Shown in pieces: positions 25,240-34,784 of a stretch of DNA of 64,000 nt. This DNA is from a bacterium 210917-SL.2.15. Its GTDB lineage: Bacteria; Bacillota; Clostridia; Oscillospirales; Oscillospiraceae. Position 1 is the first letter of the stretch; each line of letters begins with the position of its first letter. The translations under genes and the position numbers were made by a program. The DNA lies in contig JAJCJC010000001.1 of NCBI GenBank assembly GCA_020555605.1, positions 186,001-250,000 of the forward strand, written 5' to 3'. The notes below the pieces were generated by a model. It was not told the origin of the DNA. It saw only the letters and a list, made by a program, of their open reading frames with translations, and searched no databases.

Positions 25240-26043
25240 TCAAGGCAGCCGAGATTCAAAGTTCCAGCGCAGCGTCTCATCCAAGGGTGCCGTGCCGGCA
25301 AGATATGCCTCATATTCCTCGATCAGATGCAGCGCCAGGGCTTCTCCCCGCTCATACAGCGTCAGGAGCTTTTCCGTGCTGTCGGCGCAGCGCGGATCCG
25401 CGGCCGTGCGCACCACCATGCCGTGAATGTCCCGGTAGCAGCCTGCCAGGCGCAGCGCCGCAAACAGGGCTTGCCGCTTCAGCGGCGAGGGCGCGCGCAG
25501 TAATTCGCCGTAAAACACAAACCCGCGCAGAGCCTTTTCCATCTCTGCTGCGGATACGCCGGGGTAAAACTTCTCAATGACCACAGCATTCCGACGCGAC
25601 GGCACAATGTGTCCCACCAGATGGGCAGAGGCCGGCGCAAAACCGTCCCGCGCCAGCAGCGCCCGGTCCAGTTCCACCTCCACTTCGGCATGGGACAGTC
25701 CACTTTGGGCCATTTTCTCCCCGATCAGGCCATGGCAGCGGACATCCAGCGCAAAATGGCACAGCACGCCGTACAGATAGGCCAGATCTTCCGCCCGCCC
25801 CGCGCCTTGGCGGACCACTTTGGCCGCAAAGGAAAAAAAAGACGCCCCGGATTTTTCATGCTGGCGGTATCCCGCCGTACTGACATGGTTTTTATGATAC
25901 GGTTCATAATAAAACAGAATATCCGGCCCGTGGAGGCCGATGTTATACAGCTCCGGGTGTGCTTCCACCGCGGCTTTCGGCGCGCCGGCAAGCTGGGCAC
26001 GCAGGCGCTGTCCCGCCCGGAAGTGGGCATAAGTCGAGGGCAT
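25240..26043 (-). CDS. Zinc-dependent phospholipase C-like protein
   Basis: 267 residues resembling the Zn_dep_PLPC family: MPSTYAHFRAGQ at the N-terminus, GPDILFYYEPY near residue 39, and GVLCHFALDVRCHG near residue 91 with His/Asp metal ligands. There is no signal peptide, so it may act in the cytosol on an unknown substrate; the phospholipase name reflects fold similarity only. Confidence 0.8.
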   Translation of the reverse strand: MPSTYAHFRAGQRLRAQLAGAPKAAVEAHPELYNIGLHGPDILFYYEPYHKNHVSTAGYRQHEKSGASFFSFAAKVVRQGAGRAEDLAYLYGVLCHFALDVRCHGLIGEKMAQSGLSHAEVEVELDRALLARDGFAPASAHLVGHIVPSRRNAVVIEKFYPGVSAAEMEKALRGFVFYGELLRAPSPLKRQALFAALRLAGCYRDIHGMVVRTAADPRCADSTEKLLTLYERGEALALHLIEEYEAYLAGTAPLDETLRWNFESRLP

Positions 26044-26079
26044 GAAACCGACTCCTTTCGTACATTTATCCGCTGCGGC

Positions 26080-26538
26080 TCAATAGCGCAGCTTGTCCAC
26101 TGTCCACTCCTGCAGAATGGCGCCGTAATCAGAGCACAGCTTCCGGGCCAGCGTCAGATCCAGATTGCGGTAGTTGCCGCACTCCACAGCGCTCCGGCCC
26201 GGCATGGGCCCGTCGTAGGCCGCGCCCTGGCAGCATACCTCCTGCATCAAGGCAATGGCTCCGGCATGGTCGAGCCGGCTGCCATCCACGAGCAGATAAA
26301 ACCCAGTCTGACAACCCATGGGGCCGAAGTAGAGCACCGCGTCTTTGCGGGCCGAGTTGCGCAAAAGCGTTGCAAACAAATGCTCGGCTGAGTGCAGTTC
26401 GGCATTGCTCAACAGGTCGCCCGTATTCGGGCACTTGAAGCGCAGGTCATAGGTGACCACCGCGCCGTCCTGCCGGGACAGATACATGCCCGGCTGCAAT
26501 TTGGTATGATCCACTGTAAAACTGGCAATGCGTTCCAT
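26080..26538 (-). CDS. luxS: S-ribosylhomocysteine lyase LuxS
   Basis: Cuts S-ribosylhomocysteine to homocysteine and DPD, the precursor of AI-2. 152 residues, full family length. The metal site HSAEH near residues 49-53 and a distal CGNYRNLDL are present. It is 4 nt after mtnN, so the two enzymes of the methyl-cycle recycling path are in one operon. Confidence 0.96.
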   Translation of the reverse strand: MERIASFTVDHTKLQPGMYLSRQDGAVVTYDLRFKCPNTGDLLSNAELHSAEHLFATLLRNSARKDAVLYFGPMGCQTGFYLLVDGSRLDHAGAIALMQEVCCQGAAYDGPMPGRSAVECGNYRNLDLTLARKLCSDYGAILQEWTVDKLRY

Positions 26539-26541
26539 CGC

Positions 26542-27222
26542 TCATTCCTCCATCAAATCGAGATACACGTCCATCATTTCATCGAGCCGCTCCATGGCGG
26601 CGGGAAAATTATCCTGATACTCCTGCTCCTGTGCCGGAGCAAAGAGATGATCCGTGACCACCTTCATCGTTTGAAAAGGTATGCCGTTGCGCAGGCACAC
26701 CTGGGCCGCCGCGCAGGCCTCCATATCGCACACCAGTGCGCCGTATGTCTCCCGAATGGCCTGAGCGCGGGTGTAGTCCCGGCCAAACCAGTCTCCAGTG
26801 GCCACACCTCCCGGCGTCAGCGTAAAGCCCATATTCATCAGCAGTGTCATGGTTTCCAGCGTCTCGGCACAGGGAAAGGTTACCCGTTCCACGGTGGACA
26901 CAAACCCCGGCGCATCCCCGGCCAGCGTAGTGTCCACGTCGTGCTGTACACACTCTGTCCCCAGCACCAAGGCGCCCGCCGGCAGGTCGCACAGCGCGCC
27001 GGCGCAGCCGGCGTTCACGATCCGCTCCACGCCGAACCGGTCGATGAGCAACTGCACAGCCATGGCCGCGTTCACCTTACCCACGCCGCCGACACACACC
27101 ACCGTCTTCCCGTTCAGTGGAAAAAAAGGCACCCCTGCGATCCATTCCGCCTCTGGCGTGCCGCGCAGGCGCAGCAGTCCTTCCGCCTCTTTTTTCATGG
27201 CATAGAGCACGCCGATCTGCAT
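26542..27222 (-). CDS. mtnN: 5'-methylthioadenosine/S-adenosylhomocysteine nucleosidase
   Basis: Removes adenine from SAH and MTA, supplying S-ribosylhomocysteine to LuxS. About 226 residues with the phosphorylase-like fold: VGGVGKVNAAMAVQLLIDRF, NAGCAGAL, and a MEACAAAQVC segment containing the purine-site Glu. The start is the ATG of MQIGVLYAMKKE. Confidence 0.95.
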   Translation of the reverse strand: MQIGVLYAMKKEAEGLLRLRGTPEAEWIAGVPFFPLNGKTVVCVGGVGKVNAAMAVQLLIDRFGVERIVNAGCAGALCDLPAGALVLGTECVQHDVDTTLAGDAPGFVSTVERVTFPCAETLETMTLLMNMGFTLTPGGVATGDWFGRDYTRAQAIRETYGALVCDMEACAAAQVCLRNGIPFQTMKVVTDHLFAPAQEQEYQDNFPAAMERLDEMMDVYLDLMEE

Positions 27223-27457
27223 AAGACACCGTTCCCTTTCCTTCTGCCCGCACCTGGGCAAAGATTTCTTTCAGTATAACCGATTCCAACACTGATTTCC
27301 AGAGGGAATCTGCCATCTTTTCCCGCCGCGCTTTGTTATTCTTTTGTTGCCGCTCTGTTATCGCTATTTCGAACCGCTGTGCTATAGTGAAGATAGAGTA
27401 ATCGGAACAAGAGCAGGGGATCCCGAGTCCCCCTGGCCATGAAAGGAGTTGTATTGT

Positions 27458-28801
27458 ATGCGCCCTATTGCAAGCGTTTTGAGTTCTCTTCTGCCGGCCT
27501 TCTCCCTGCTCTGCCGCCTGCTCTCGCTCCAACCGGAAGGCGATCCCGGCTATAAGGACGTGGCCCCCGGAGACTGGTACTATGAGATTGCTTCCGCCGC
27601 CCGAACCGCCGGACTGTCCGCGCCGGGCGAGCAGTTTGCTCCGGATCGCCCCGTATCCCGGGCAGAGCTGACTGTGATGACGGCCCGGGCGTTCCGCATC
27701 CTCGGCTGGCTGGCGCCGTCCGAGGCCGCGCCGGCTTTTGCCGATGCTGAATCCATTCCCTCCTGGGCATATTCGGCATACTGCGACTTGGATGCGCGCG
27801 GCATTTCCCTCACCACACAGGTCTCGCTGGAGGGCACGCTGGACGCTTCCGGCAAACCCGCCGTGGCTTTTTATGCCCACCCTTCTGTTTACGTCACCCG
27901 AGGCGAAGCCGTGGAATTTCTATACAGCGCCCTGCGTTTCCTGCCCGTCTATCCCACGCCTGCCGCTATCGAATGGGGTTTTGACAAAGCCATGCCGGTG
28001 ATCGACGGCTCCACCTCCACATATCCCTACACCAGAGCGCTTTACAGCGCCTTGTTCCTGAATTATGACAGCCATCCTATGATGCCTGCCGCGCATTCGA
28101 AAAGCTATTATTCCTACGACCGGCTGATCTCCGGCGAAGCTGATCTTCTAATCATTTCCACCAAGCCCACGGAGGACACCCTGAAAAAAGCTAAGGCCGC
28201 AGGCGTAACCTTGGAACTGACCCCCATTGCCCACGACGCCATGGTGTTTTTCACCAACGGCCAAAACAGCATCGCCGGACTGTCCTCGCAACAAATCCGC
28301 TCGATCTACGTGGACAATTCCATCGCCAACTGGGCTGAATTGGGCGGCCCGGATGCAGTCTTTATCCCCTATTGCCGAAACAAAGACAGCGGCAGTCAGG
28401 CCCAGATGGAAGAGTTTTTCCTGAACGGCAGCGAAATCCATCCTTCCATCCGCCGGGAGACTACCTCGGTTTCCATGGCCTCAGTGCTGACAGATGTGGA
28501 AGATGCCTACTGCGCCAATCCGCTGTCGTATGCTCTGGGCTACAGTATCTATTATTACTACCAGACCGCTTCCCAAATCATGCTCTCCAGTGAAGAAGGT
28601 CTGAAGCTTCTGGCAATCGACGGCGTATATCCCACCGATGCAACCATTGCCGATGGCACGTATCCTTTGGCCGGCTATAATTATGCCGTAGTGCGCGCCG
28701 ACGAGCCGAAGGATTCCCCCGCCCGCAAAATGGTACAGTTCCTTTTGAGCGAGGCCGGACAGCAATGCGTGGAAAACGCCGGGTTCGGGCCGCTGTCCTG
28801 A
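27458..28801 (+). CDS. SLH domain joined to a PstS-like substrate-binding domain
   Basis: 447 residues. A hydrophobic N-terminus (signal peptide, residues 5-25) is followed by SLH-type repeats (YKDVAPGDWYYEIASAARTAG and a second FADAESIPSWAYSAYCDL). From about residue 190 a periplasmic-binding fold of the PstS family follows: SGEADLLIIS, LTPIAHDAMVFFTN, an IYVDNSIANWAELGG loop and RNKDSGSQ, which in PstS contacts phosphate. SLH domains bind the cell wall, so this would be a wall-bound scavenger of phosphate or another anion. No permease genes lie nearby. The start ATG is 9 nt from AAAGGAG. Confidence 0.75.
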   Translation: MRPIASVLSSLLPAFSLLCRLLSLQPEGDPGYKDVAPGDWYYEIASAARTAGLSAPGEQFAPDRPVSRAELTVMTARAFRILGWLAPSEAAPAFADAESIPSWAYSAYCDLDARGISLTTQVSLEGTLDASGKPAVAFYAHPSVYVTRGEAVEFLYSALRFLPVYPTPAAIEWGFDKAMPVIDGSTSTYPYTRALYSALFLNYDSHPMMPAAHSKSYYSYDRLISGEADLLIISTKPTEDTLKKAKAAGVTLELTPIAHDAMVFFTNGQNSIAGLSSQQIRSIYVDNSIANWAELGGPDAVFIPYCRNKDSGSQAQMEEFFLNGSEIHPSIRRETTSVSMASVLTDVEDAYCANPLSYALGYSIYYYYQTASQIMLSSEEGLKLLAIDGVYPTDATIADGTYPLAGYNYAVVRADEPKDSPARKMVQFLLSEAGQQCVENAGFGPLS

Positions 28802-28941
28802 TCGTATGTTTCTCCCGCAGCACGGTGCACATCAAATCTTGCAGCTTTTCTACTTTATGGTAAAAAGAATCCGATATCGTCCATTTTTCATACCAGCGCT
28901 ATGATATAGTAAATATATTATGAGAAGCGGAGGGGCAAACC

Positions 28942-29259
28942 ATGAAAAAATTGCTGATCGGATTCCTGCTGGTTACGGAGCATGCAGACCCGCGCAGAGA
29001 TTGCGCCTGCATCGAAAACGAGGACGCTGTGCTTTTGTTTTTCACGGTAAACAGTTACGCCCAGGGTGAGCAGTACGCCAAAGTTCTGGCCGCATTGGGC
29101 TGCGATGGCATCGAACTGTGCCCAGGCTTTGGCAACGAGGGTGTCGCCCGCATTCAAAAGGCCGCCGGGCCGCGCACCCCGGTGGGTGTGGTGCGTTTTG
29201 ATATCCATCCCGCGCTGAATCACCGCTCCGGCGACAGTTTTCCTTACAGCAATCCCTGA
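28942..29259 (+). CDS. DUF6506 family small protein
   Basis: 105 residues with MKKLLIGFLLV at the N-terminus and repeated Cys-Gly-containing beta/alpha units (CDGIELCPGFGNEGV). It resembles small uncharacterised proteins grouped as DUF6506. Start behind GGAGGGG. Single-gene unit ended by the next terminator. Function unknown. Confidence 0.65.
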   Translation: MKKLLIGFLLVTEHADPRRDCACIENEDAVLLFFTVNSYAQGEQYAKVLAALGCDGIELCPGFGNEGVARIQKAAGPRTPVGVVRFDIHPALNHRSGDSFPYSNP

Positions 29260-29286
29260 GGCGCCGCCGCTTGTTTTCAAACAAGT

Positions 29287-29340
29287 AAAACCCCATAGGA
29301 TACGAACGTTCCCGTTCGCATCCTATGGGGTTCTTTTTCT
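29287..29340. terminator. Bidirectional terminator
   Basis: Long hairpin: AACCCCATAGGAT paired with its complement, an inner GAACG/CGTTC stem, T-run on the plus side and A-run on the other. It separates the DUF6506 gene from the convergent kinase gene. Confidence 0.9.
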
Positions 29341-29349
29341 ACCGTTCAA

Positions 29350-29973
29350 TCAGCCCCGGCTGCGTATCTCAAGATACTGCACAATGGCGTCGCGCACACC
29401 TTCAAAGCCCAGCACGGCACTGTTGAGCGTCAGGTCGTAATTGCGGGCGTCAAACCAGTCCTTTCCCGTGTGGCGCTGGTAAAATTTCGCACGGTACTCA
29501 TCCACCTGAACGATCTTTTTGCGCACGTCCTCACGGCTCATGGAGTTGACCAGCATGGCCTGCTCCAGACAGAAGTCCGCGTCTGCATGGACAAAGACCC
29601 GCACCACATCGCTGCGCCGCCCCAAAACATGGTCCGCGCAGCGGCCCATAATGACACAAGGGCCTGTCTCCGCCAAGCGGCGGATCACCGCGGCCTGGTA
29701 TTCAAACAGTTCCCCATCCCGAGGCGCGCCCTTGGCAGGCGTACTGTAGCCCAGAACCGGCTCGCCTTTATAAAGGCCGCGCAGACGGCTGCGCAGATCC
29801 GGCCGCAGCCGTTCGTCGGAAAACAACACTTCATTGACGCCGCTGTCTTCCGAAGCCATGGTAATGATCTCCCGGTCATAAAACGGGATGTTCAGCTCCC
29901 CGGCCAGCATCCGGCCTACGGTTTTGCCACCGCTGCCATACTGACGGGCAATCGTAATGACAAAAGGTTTCAT
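29350..29973 (-). CDS. Cytidylate kinase-like P-loop protein
   Basis: 207 residues of the cytidylate-kinase-like (AAA_26) family. The P-loop is degenerate but recognisable, IARQYGSGGKTVGRMLA. A second conserved block, CVIMGRCADHVL near residue 107, and VDEYRAKFYQRHTGKDW follow. The family is common in Clostridia, and the substrate is unknown; true cytidylate kinase normally lies elsewhere. The start is the ATG 7 nt from AAGGGGG. It lies 12 nt after livF on the same strand. Confidence 0.82.
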   Translation of the reverse strand: MKPFVITIARQYGSGGKTVGRMLAGELNIPFYDREIITMASEDSGVNEVLFSDERLRPDLRSRLRGLYKGEPVLGYSTPAKGAPRDGELFEYQAAVIRRLAETGPCVIMGRCADHVLGRRSDVVRVFVHADADFCLEQAMLVNSMSREDVRKKIVQVDEYRAKFYQRHTGKDWFDARNYDLTLNSAVLGFEGVRDAIVQYLEIRSRG

Positions 29974-29984
29974 ACGCATCCCCC

Positions 29985-30692
29985 TTATTCGCCCAAATAA
30001 GCCTTTTTGATCGCGTCGTCGTTCAAAAGCTCCTTAGCGTTGCCGGATTTGCTGATGCGGCCCGTTTCCAGGACATAGGCGCGGTCGGCAATAGACAGCG
30101 CTTTTTTCGCGTTCTGCTCTACCAGCAGCACCGTGGTGCCGGCCGAGGACACCTTTTCAATGATTTTGAAGATCTCGCCCACAAACAGCGGCGAAAGGCC
30201 CATGGACGGCTCGTCCATCAGCAAAATGCGGGGTTTGGCCATCATGGCCCGGCCCATAGCCAGCATCTGCTGTTCGCCGCCAGACAGTGTACCCGCTGCC
30301 TGATTTCTGCGTTCCTCCAGCCGCGGGAACCATTCGTACACTTCCTTGAGCGAAGCAGCCATCTCGCTCTTGGGGCGGGTATAGGCTCCCATGCGCAGAT
30401 TTTCCGCCACCGTGAGGTTGGCAAACACGCGCCGCCCCTCAGGCACATGGCTCATGCCCAGACGCACAATGGCATGTCCGGGTTTGCGGGTGATATCATG
30501 CCCCTCAAACACCACGCTGCCGCTTTTGGCCTGCAGCAGGCCGGTGATGGTGTGCAGCGTTGTGGTTTTTCCGGCACCGTTTGCGCCGATCAGGGCAACG
30601 ACCTCGCCCTCCTCCACGGAGAAGGACACGTCGTGCAGCGCATGGATCATGCCATAATAGACGTTCAGGTCTTTGACTTCCAGCATTGCCAT
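29985..30692 (-). CDS. livF: Branched-chain amino-acid ABC transporter ATPase LivF
   Basis: 235 residues. Walker A GANGAGKTT, signature LSGGEQQ, Walker B RILLMDEPSMGLSPL. One of the two cytoplasmic ATPases that power uptake by LivHM. Order livK-livH-livM-livG-livF on the minus strand. Confidence 0.95.
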   Translation of the reverse strand: MAMLEVKDLNVYYGMIHALHDVSFSVEEGEVVALIGANGAGKTTTLHTITGLLQAKSGSVVFEGHDITRKPGHAIVRLGMSHVPEGRRVFANLTVAENLRMGAYTRPKSEMAASLKEVYEWFPRLEERRNQAAGTLSGGEQQMLAMGRAMMAKPRILLMDEPSMGLSPLFVGEIFKIIEKVSSAGTTVLLVEQNAKKALSIADRAYVLETGRISKSGNAKELLNDDAIKKAYLGE

Positions 30693-30708
30693 ACTTTCTC
30701 CTCCTCCC

Positions 30709-31467
30709 TCAATCGCCGAGATACGCCGTGACGACCTCGGGGTTGCTCAGCACTTCACCGGGCGTGCCTTCCGCCAACAGGCGGCCGAAATTGAGCGCAT
30801 AGAGATATTCACAGATGCCCGATACCAGTTTCATATCATGTTCGATCAGCAGCACCGTCACATCGAACTGTTTACGCACCAGCTCGATCGTCTCCATCAG
30901 CTCAACCGTTTCATTGGGGTTCATGCCGGCCGCAGGCTCATCCAGCAGCAGCAGTTTAGGGTCTGTGGCCAGCGCGCGGGAAATCTCCAGTTTGCGCTGC
31001 TTGCCATAGGGCAGGTTGGCCGCTTTATAATCCCGCTGGCCATCCAGATCAAATACCTTCAGGATCTCCATGGCCTTTTCGTTCATCTGCTTTTCCTTCC
31101 GGCGGTAAGAACCCACATGAAGCAGGCTTTCCGGCAGGGAATAGGTCACTTCATTATGAAATCCTGCCTTTACATTGTCCAGCACAGAGAGTTTCGTAAA
31201 CAGGCGAATATTCTGAAACGTGCGCGCAATTCCCATTTTGCAGATCTCATGGGGTTTCTTACCTACAATATTCTCTCCATCCAGGCGGATGCCGCCGTCG
31301 GTGGGGCGGTATACGCCGGTGAGCATATTGAAGACTGTGGTCTTTCCGGCGCCGTTGGGACCGATCAGGCCCACCAGCGCGCCCTTTTGAATCCGCATAT
31401 TCAATTCGTCCACGGCCCGCAGGCCGCCGAAAGAAATACCCAGATCCGTTACTTCCAGCAAAGCCAT
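30709..31467 (-). CDS. livG: Branched-chain amino-acid ABC transporter ATPase LivG
   Basis: 252 residues with Walker A GPNGAGKTT, Walker B KLLLLDEPAAGMNP and the LivG-type GIARTFQNIRLF segment. The signature motif reads LPYGKQRKLE, typical for LivG rather than LivF. It begins immediately at the livM stop. Confidence 0.95.
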   Translation of the reverse strand: MALLEVTDLGISFGGLRAVDELNMRIQKGALVGLIGPNGAGKTTVFNMLTGVYRPTDGGIRLDGENIVGKKPHEICKMGIARTFQNIRLFTKLSVLDNVKAGFHNEVTYSLPESLLHVGSYRRKEKQMNEKAMEILKVFDLDGQRDYKAANLPYGKQRKLEISRALATDPKLLLLDEPAAGMNPNETVELMETIELVRKQFDVTVLLIEHDMKLVSGICEYLYALNFGRLLAEGTPGEVLSNPEVVTAYLGD

Positions 31468-32541
31468 TCAGACCGCCTCCTTTTTCTTTTCTGCCGTTTC
31501 CGCCTTACGCAGCGCACGGCGCTCCAGCAGCTTCTCCTTGATGCCGGAGTTGTTGAACAGCATCAGAGCGATCAGCAAAATAGCATAGACCAGCATACGG
31601 TAATCGTTGAAGTTCAACGCGCGCAGCAGCTCAGGAAGCAGCGTCAGCAGCGCTGCGGCAATGATAGACCCCCAGATATTGCCCAGGCCACCCAGCACCA
31701 CGAACACCAGCACCAGGATCGACAGATTGAAGTCAAACTTGGTGGCGGTGACGGTGGAGTAATTCATAGCATACAACGTGCCCGCCATGCCGGCAAAGGC
31801 GGCGGAGATCACAAAGGCCATCAGCTTGTAGCGGGTGGTGGAAATGCCGATGGAATCGGCGGCGATACGGTTGTCCCGCACCGCCATAATGGCGCGGCCC
31901 TGCCGACTGTTGATCAGGTTCAAGATAATAAACAGCGTGACCAAAATCAGCACAAAGCCCGCGGTAAAGCTGGATATTTTATCAATGCCCGACACGCCGA
32001 TGGGACCGTTGATAATCATTTTCCCGCCTTCTTCCAGCACAAAGCTTTGCTTGATGATGCTGAAATGCAGCCCGTTCCCATCCATACCCACATAGAGCAC
32101 ATTGATAATGTTTTTAATAATCTCACCGAAAGCCAGCGTCACAATAGCGAGGTAATCGCCCTTCAGGCGCAGTACCGGCACGCCCACGATAACGCCCGCA
32201 ATTCCCGCAAACAGTGCCGCAAACAGCATGGCAATCAGCAGCCGTAGAGCTGGCGAGGGCACGCTGTCCGCCAAAGCCGTGGTAACCACGATGCCGGTGA
32301 AGGCCCCCACGGACATGAAACCCGCATGGCCCAAGGATAGTTCGCCCAGGATACCCACCGTCAGGTTCAGGGAAACCGCCATAACAATATACGCGCAGAT
32401 AGGCACCAACATGCCACTCAGGGAATTGGAGATATTCCCCGTCATCACCAGAAGCTGCATGACAATATATGCCACGATGACAATGCCGAAGGCCAGCACG
32501 GAATCGCGCCGCCCTTTCATCAGGGTTTTCATTCGATCCAT
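31468..32541 (-). CDS. livM: Branched-chain amino-acid permease LivM
   Basis: About 357 residues with roughly ten membrane segments. The EEA-type loop that contacts the ATPases is in GRAIMAVRDNRIAADSIGIST, the family's hallmark (core: AVRDNRIAADSIGI). The start chosen is the ATG behind TGAGGTGG; an in-frame GTG three codons earlier overlaps the ribosome site. Confidence 0.95.
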   Translation of the reverse strand: MDRMKTLMKGRRDSVLAFGIVIVAYIVMQLLVMTGNISNSLSGMLVPICAYIVMAVSLNLTVGILGELSLGHAGFMSVGAFTGIVVTTALADSVPSPALRLLIAMLFAALFAGIAGVIVGVPVLRLKGDYLAIVTLAFGEIIKNIINVLYVGMDGNGLHFSIIKQSFVLEEGGKMIINGPIGVSGIDKISSFTAGFVLILVTLFIILNLINSRQGRAIMAVRDNRIAADSIGISTTRYKLMAFVISAAFAGMAGTLYAMNYSTVTATKFDFNLSILVLVFVVLGGLGNIWGSIIAAALLTLLPELLRALNFNDYRMLVYAILLIALMLFNNSGIKEKLLERRALRKAETAEKKKEAV

Positions 32542-32551
32542 TCCGCCCACC

Positions 32552-33421
32552 TCAGACTTTCTCGCTGATCTGCTTACCGAGCAAGCCGGTCGGCTTCACC
32601 AGGAGCACAACGATCAGCACAGCGAACACAATGGCATCCGCCACTTCCTGGGAAATATACGCACGGCTGAAGATCTCGATCACACCCAGCAGGATACCGC
32701 CCAGAAACGCGCCGGGAATGGAACCGATGCCGCCGAACACCGCCGCGGTAAACGCCTTGATGCCGGGCATGGAACCGGTGGTAGGGATCAGCAGCGGATA
32801 GGCCGAGAGCATCAGCACGCCCGCGATGGCCGCCAGCCCCGAACCAATGGCAAACGTAACAGAAATGGTAGTGTTCACATTGATGCCCATCAACTGCGCC
32901 GCGCCCTTGTCCTCCGACACCGCACGCATGGCCGTGCCCATTTTGGTTTTGCTGGTGAACAGCATCAGCCCGACCATGATCAGGATGCACACTGCAATGG
33001 TGACCAGCGTGACGTGGGTGATGCGGAGCGCGCCCAGGCTGACCGAACCGCTGCCCACAACGGAACTGAAGCTCACCGGCGTGGACGTCCAGATCAGCAG
33101 CGCGGCGTTCTGCAGGAAATAGGACACGCCGATGGCAGTGATCAGCACGGCCAGCGCCGGCGCACTGCGCAGCGGTTTATATGCCATACGCTCGATCACA
33201 ACGCCCAGCACCGTGCACACAACGATCGCCAGCAACACGCCCATCAACGGATTCCAGCCCAGATACGCCGTGGCGCAAAAGCACATGTAACCGCCGACCA
33301 TGATAACGTCGCCATGGGCGAAGTTCAGCATCTTCGCAATACCGTAGACCATCGTGTAGCCCAAAGCAATGATGGCATAAATACTGCCCAGGCTGATGCC
33401 GGCGATCAAATAGTTTAACAT
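32552..33421 (-). CDS. livH: Branched-chain amino-acid permease LivH
   Basis: 289 residues, membrane permease partner of LivM. Characteristic YAIIALGYTMVYGIAKMLNFAHGD near the N-terminus (core: GYTMVYGIAKMLNFAHGD) and AVSEDKGAAQLMGINV in the coupling loop. The start is the ATG of MLNYLIAG, 5 nt from GAGGTG. Confidence 0.95.
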   Translation of the reverse strand: MLNYLIAGISLGSIYAIIALGYTMVYGIAKMLNFAHGDVIMVGGYMCFCATAYLGWNPLMGVLLAIVVCTVLGVVIERMAYKPLRSAPALAVLITAIGVSYFLQNAALLIWTSTPVSFSSVVGSGSVSLGALRITHVTLVTIAVCILIMVGLMLFTSKTKMGTAMRAVSEDKGAAQLMGINVNTTISVTFAIGSGLAAIAGVLMLSAYPLLIPTTGSMPGIKAFTAAVFGGIGSIPGAFLGGILLGVIEIFSRAYISQEVADAIVFAVLIVVLLVKPTGLLGKQISEKV

Positions 33422-33532
33422 GGAGCACACCTCAAATCTTCTTTTACGTTTCTTTTACTTTCTCTTTTTCGCTTTTTTCTATTCTGTCTTCTTTTTCATT
33501 CCTTGTTTCCTTTTTGCCGCTGTGCGGCAAAG

Positions 33533-33582
33533 GACGCAGGGGGAGGGACCGCTGGCTTTTCCAGCGGCCTCTCCCCTGCGTC
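33533..33582 (-). other. Long hairpin between livK and livH
   Basis: Nearly perfect inverted repeat of about 20 bp per arm (GACGCAGGGG... with an inner CCGCTGG stem). It has no T-run on the minus strand. Placed between the binding-protein gene and the permease genes, it could protect the upstream livK mRNA from decay and so give more LivK than permease. Confidence 0.7.
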
Positions 33583-33614
33583 ATTGCATGTTTCTTCAAT
33601 TTCGCCGCAGCGGG

Positions 33615-34784
33615 TCACATACCGACATATGCGCCGTTCTGGATGACCATGCCCTTGGGGCTCTTGGAAACCTGACCGTTTGCCCAGGTCATGCCTTCGC
33701 CGGTCAGGCCGTCGAAAGTCATGGTGGAGAACTGCTCGATCATCAGGTCGCACAACTCTTCAGCGGACATATCGGGCGTTGCGCCGGCATTGGTCAATGC
33801 CTGATAGTACGCATAAACGCAGTCATAGGCGTCCGCCGCAAACTGGTTGGGCACATCGCCGTACAGCTCCTGATACTTCTGCACGAAGTTCTGGGTCTTT
33901 TCATCCTCGGCATCGGCATTGAAGGGCGTCAGCAACATCACACCTTCGGCCAGAGAGGTGTCAAAGTTCTTCACCGTCAGGATGCCGTCCATGCCGTCCA
34001 CGCCGAAGAACTTGGGCGCGTAGCCCATGGAATTGGCCTGGTTCAGGATCAGGGATGCGGGTGTGTAGTAAATAGGCAGGAACACCAGGTCTGCGCCGGC
34101 ATTCTTGGCCTCGCTCAGCTGCACGTTGAAATCCGTCTGGGAGGACTCGGTGAAGGTGCCGGTGGAAACAATGTTCAGGCCCTTGGCCTCGGCCTCAGCA
34201 ACAAACTTTTCATAGATACCGGTGGAATAGGTGTCGTCGTTCTTATAAATGATCGCGATCTTCTCGCCCAGGTTCTGCTCGGAAATATAGTCAGCCGAAG
34301 CGGTGCCCTGCCCGGGGTCAGTGAAGCACATCTGATACACGTTATCCTTGCCCTCGGTCACCGCCACAGAGGAAGCCGAAGGCGTCAGCCCAAAGATGCG
34401 GTCCTCGTTGTGGTTGACGGAAATGGCCTCAGCAGGCTTGGTGGTAACAGACACCAGGGAAAGCTGCATGCCCCAGTCCTTGAGTTTGTTGTATGCGTTG
34501 GCGGCCTTCTCAGGATCGCCTTCATCGTCCTGAATATTCAGTTCAAACTGGATACCGCCCAGAGCATTGATCTCATCCACTGCGATCTGCGCCGCGTTTT
34601 TCACAGCATTGCCATAAATAGCGCTGCCGCCGGTCAGAGGACCGGTACCCCCGATTTTAAACGCCGTGCTGCTGCCCTCTTCGCCGGAAGGCTGCTGGGC
34701 ATTGCCGCCGTTGTTGCTGCCGCAGCCCGCCAATGCTCCGGCTAGCACAGCGCCGGCCAGAAGCACGCTTACTGTCTTCTTCAT
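33615..34784 (-). CDS. livK: Branched-chain amino-acid-binding lipoprotein LivK
   Basis: About 389 residues. A lipoprotein signal with the lipobox ALAGC (Cys near residue 22) means it is anchored outside the membrane. After a Ser/Asn/Gly linker comes the type I binding fold (KIGGTGPLTGGSAIYG, DDTYSTGIYEKFVAEAEAKG). Amino-acid specificity cannot be read from sequence. Two ATGs are near AAGGAG; the second gives the better spacing. Confidence 0.93.
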   Translation of the reverse strand: MKKTVSVLLAGAVLAGALAGCGSNNGGNAQQPSGEEGSSTAFKIGGTGPLTGGSAIYGNAVKNAAQIAVDEINALGGIQFELNIQDDEGDPEKAANAYNKLKDWGMQLSLVSVTTKPAEAISVNHNEDRIFGLTPSASSVAVTEGKDNVYQMCFTDPGQGTASADYISEQNLGEKIAIIYKNDDTYSTGIYEKFVAEAEAKGLNIVSTGTFTESSQTDFNVQLSEAKNAGADLVFLPIYYTPASLILNQANSMGYAPKFFGVDGMDGILTVKNFDTSLAEGVMLLTPFNADAEDEKTQNFVQKYQELYGDVPNQFAADAYDCVYAYYQALTNAGATPDMSAEELCDLMIEQFSTMTFDGLTGEGMTWANGQVSKSPKGMVIQNGAYVGM

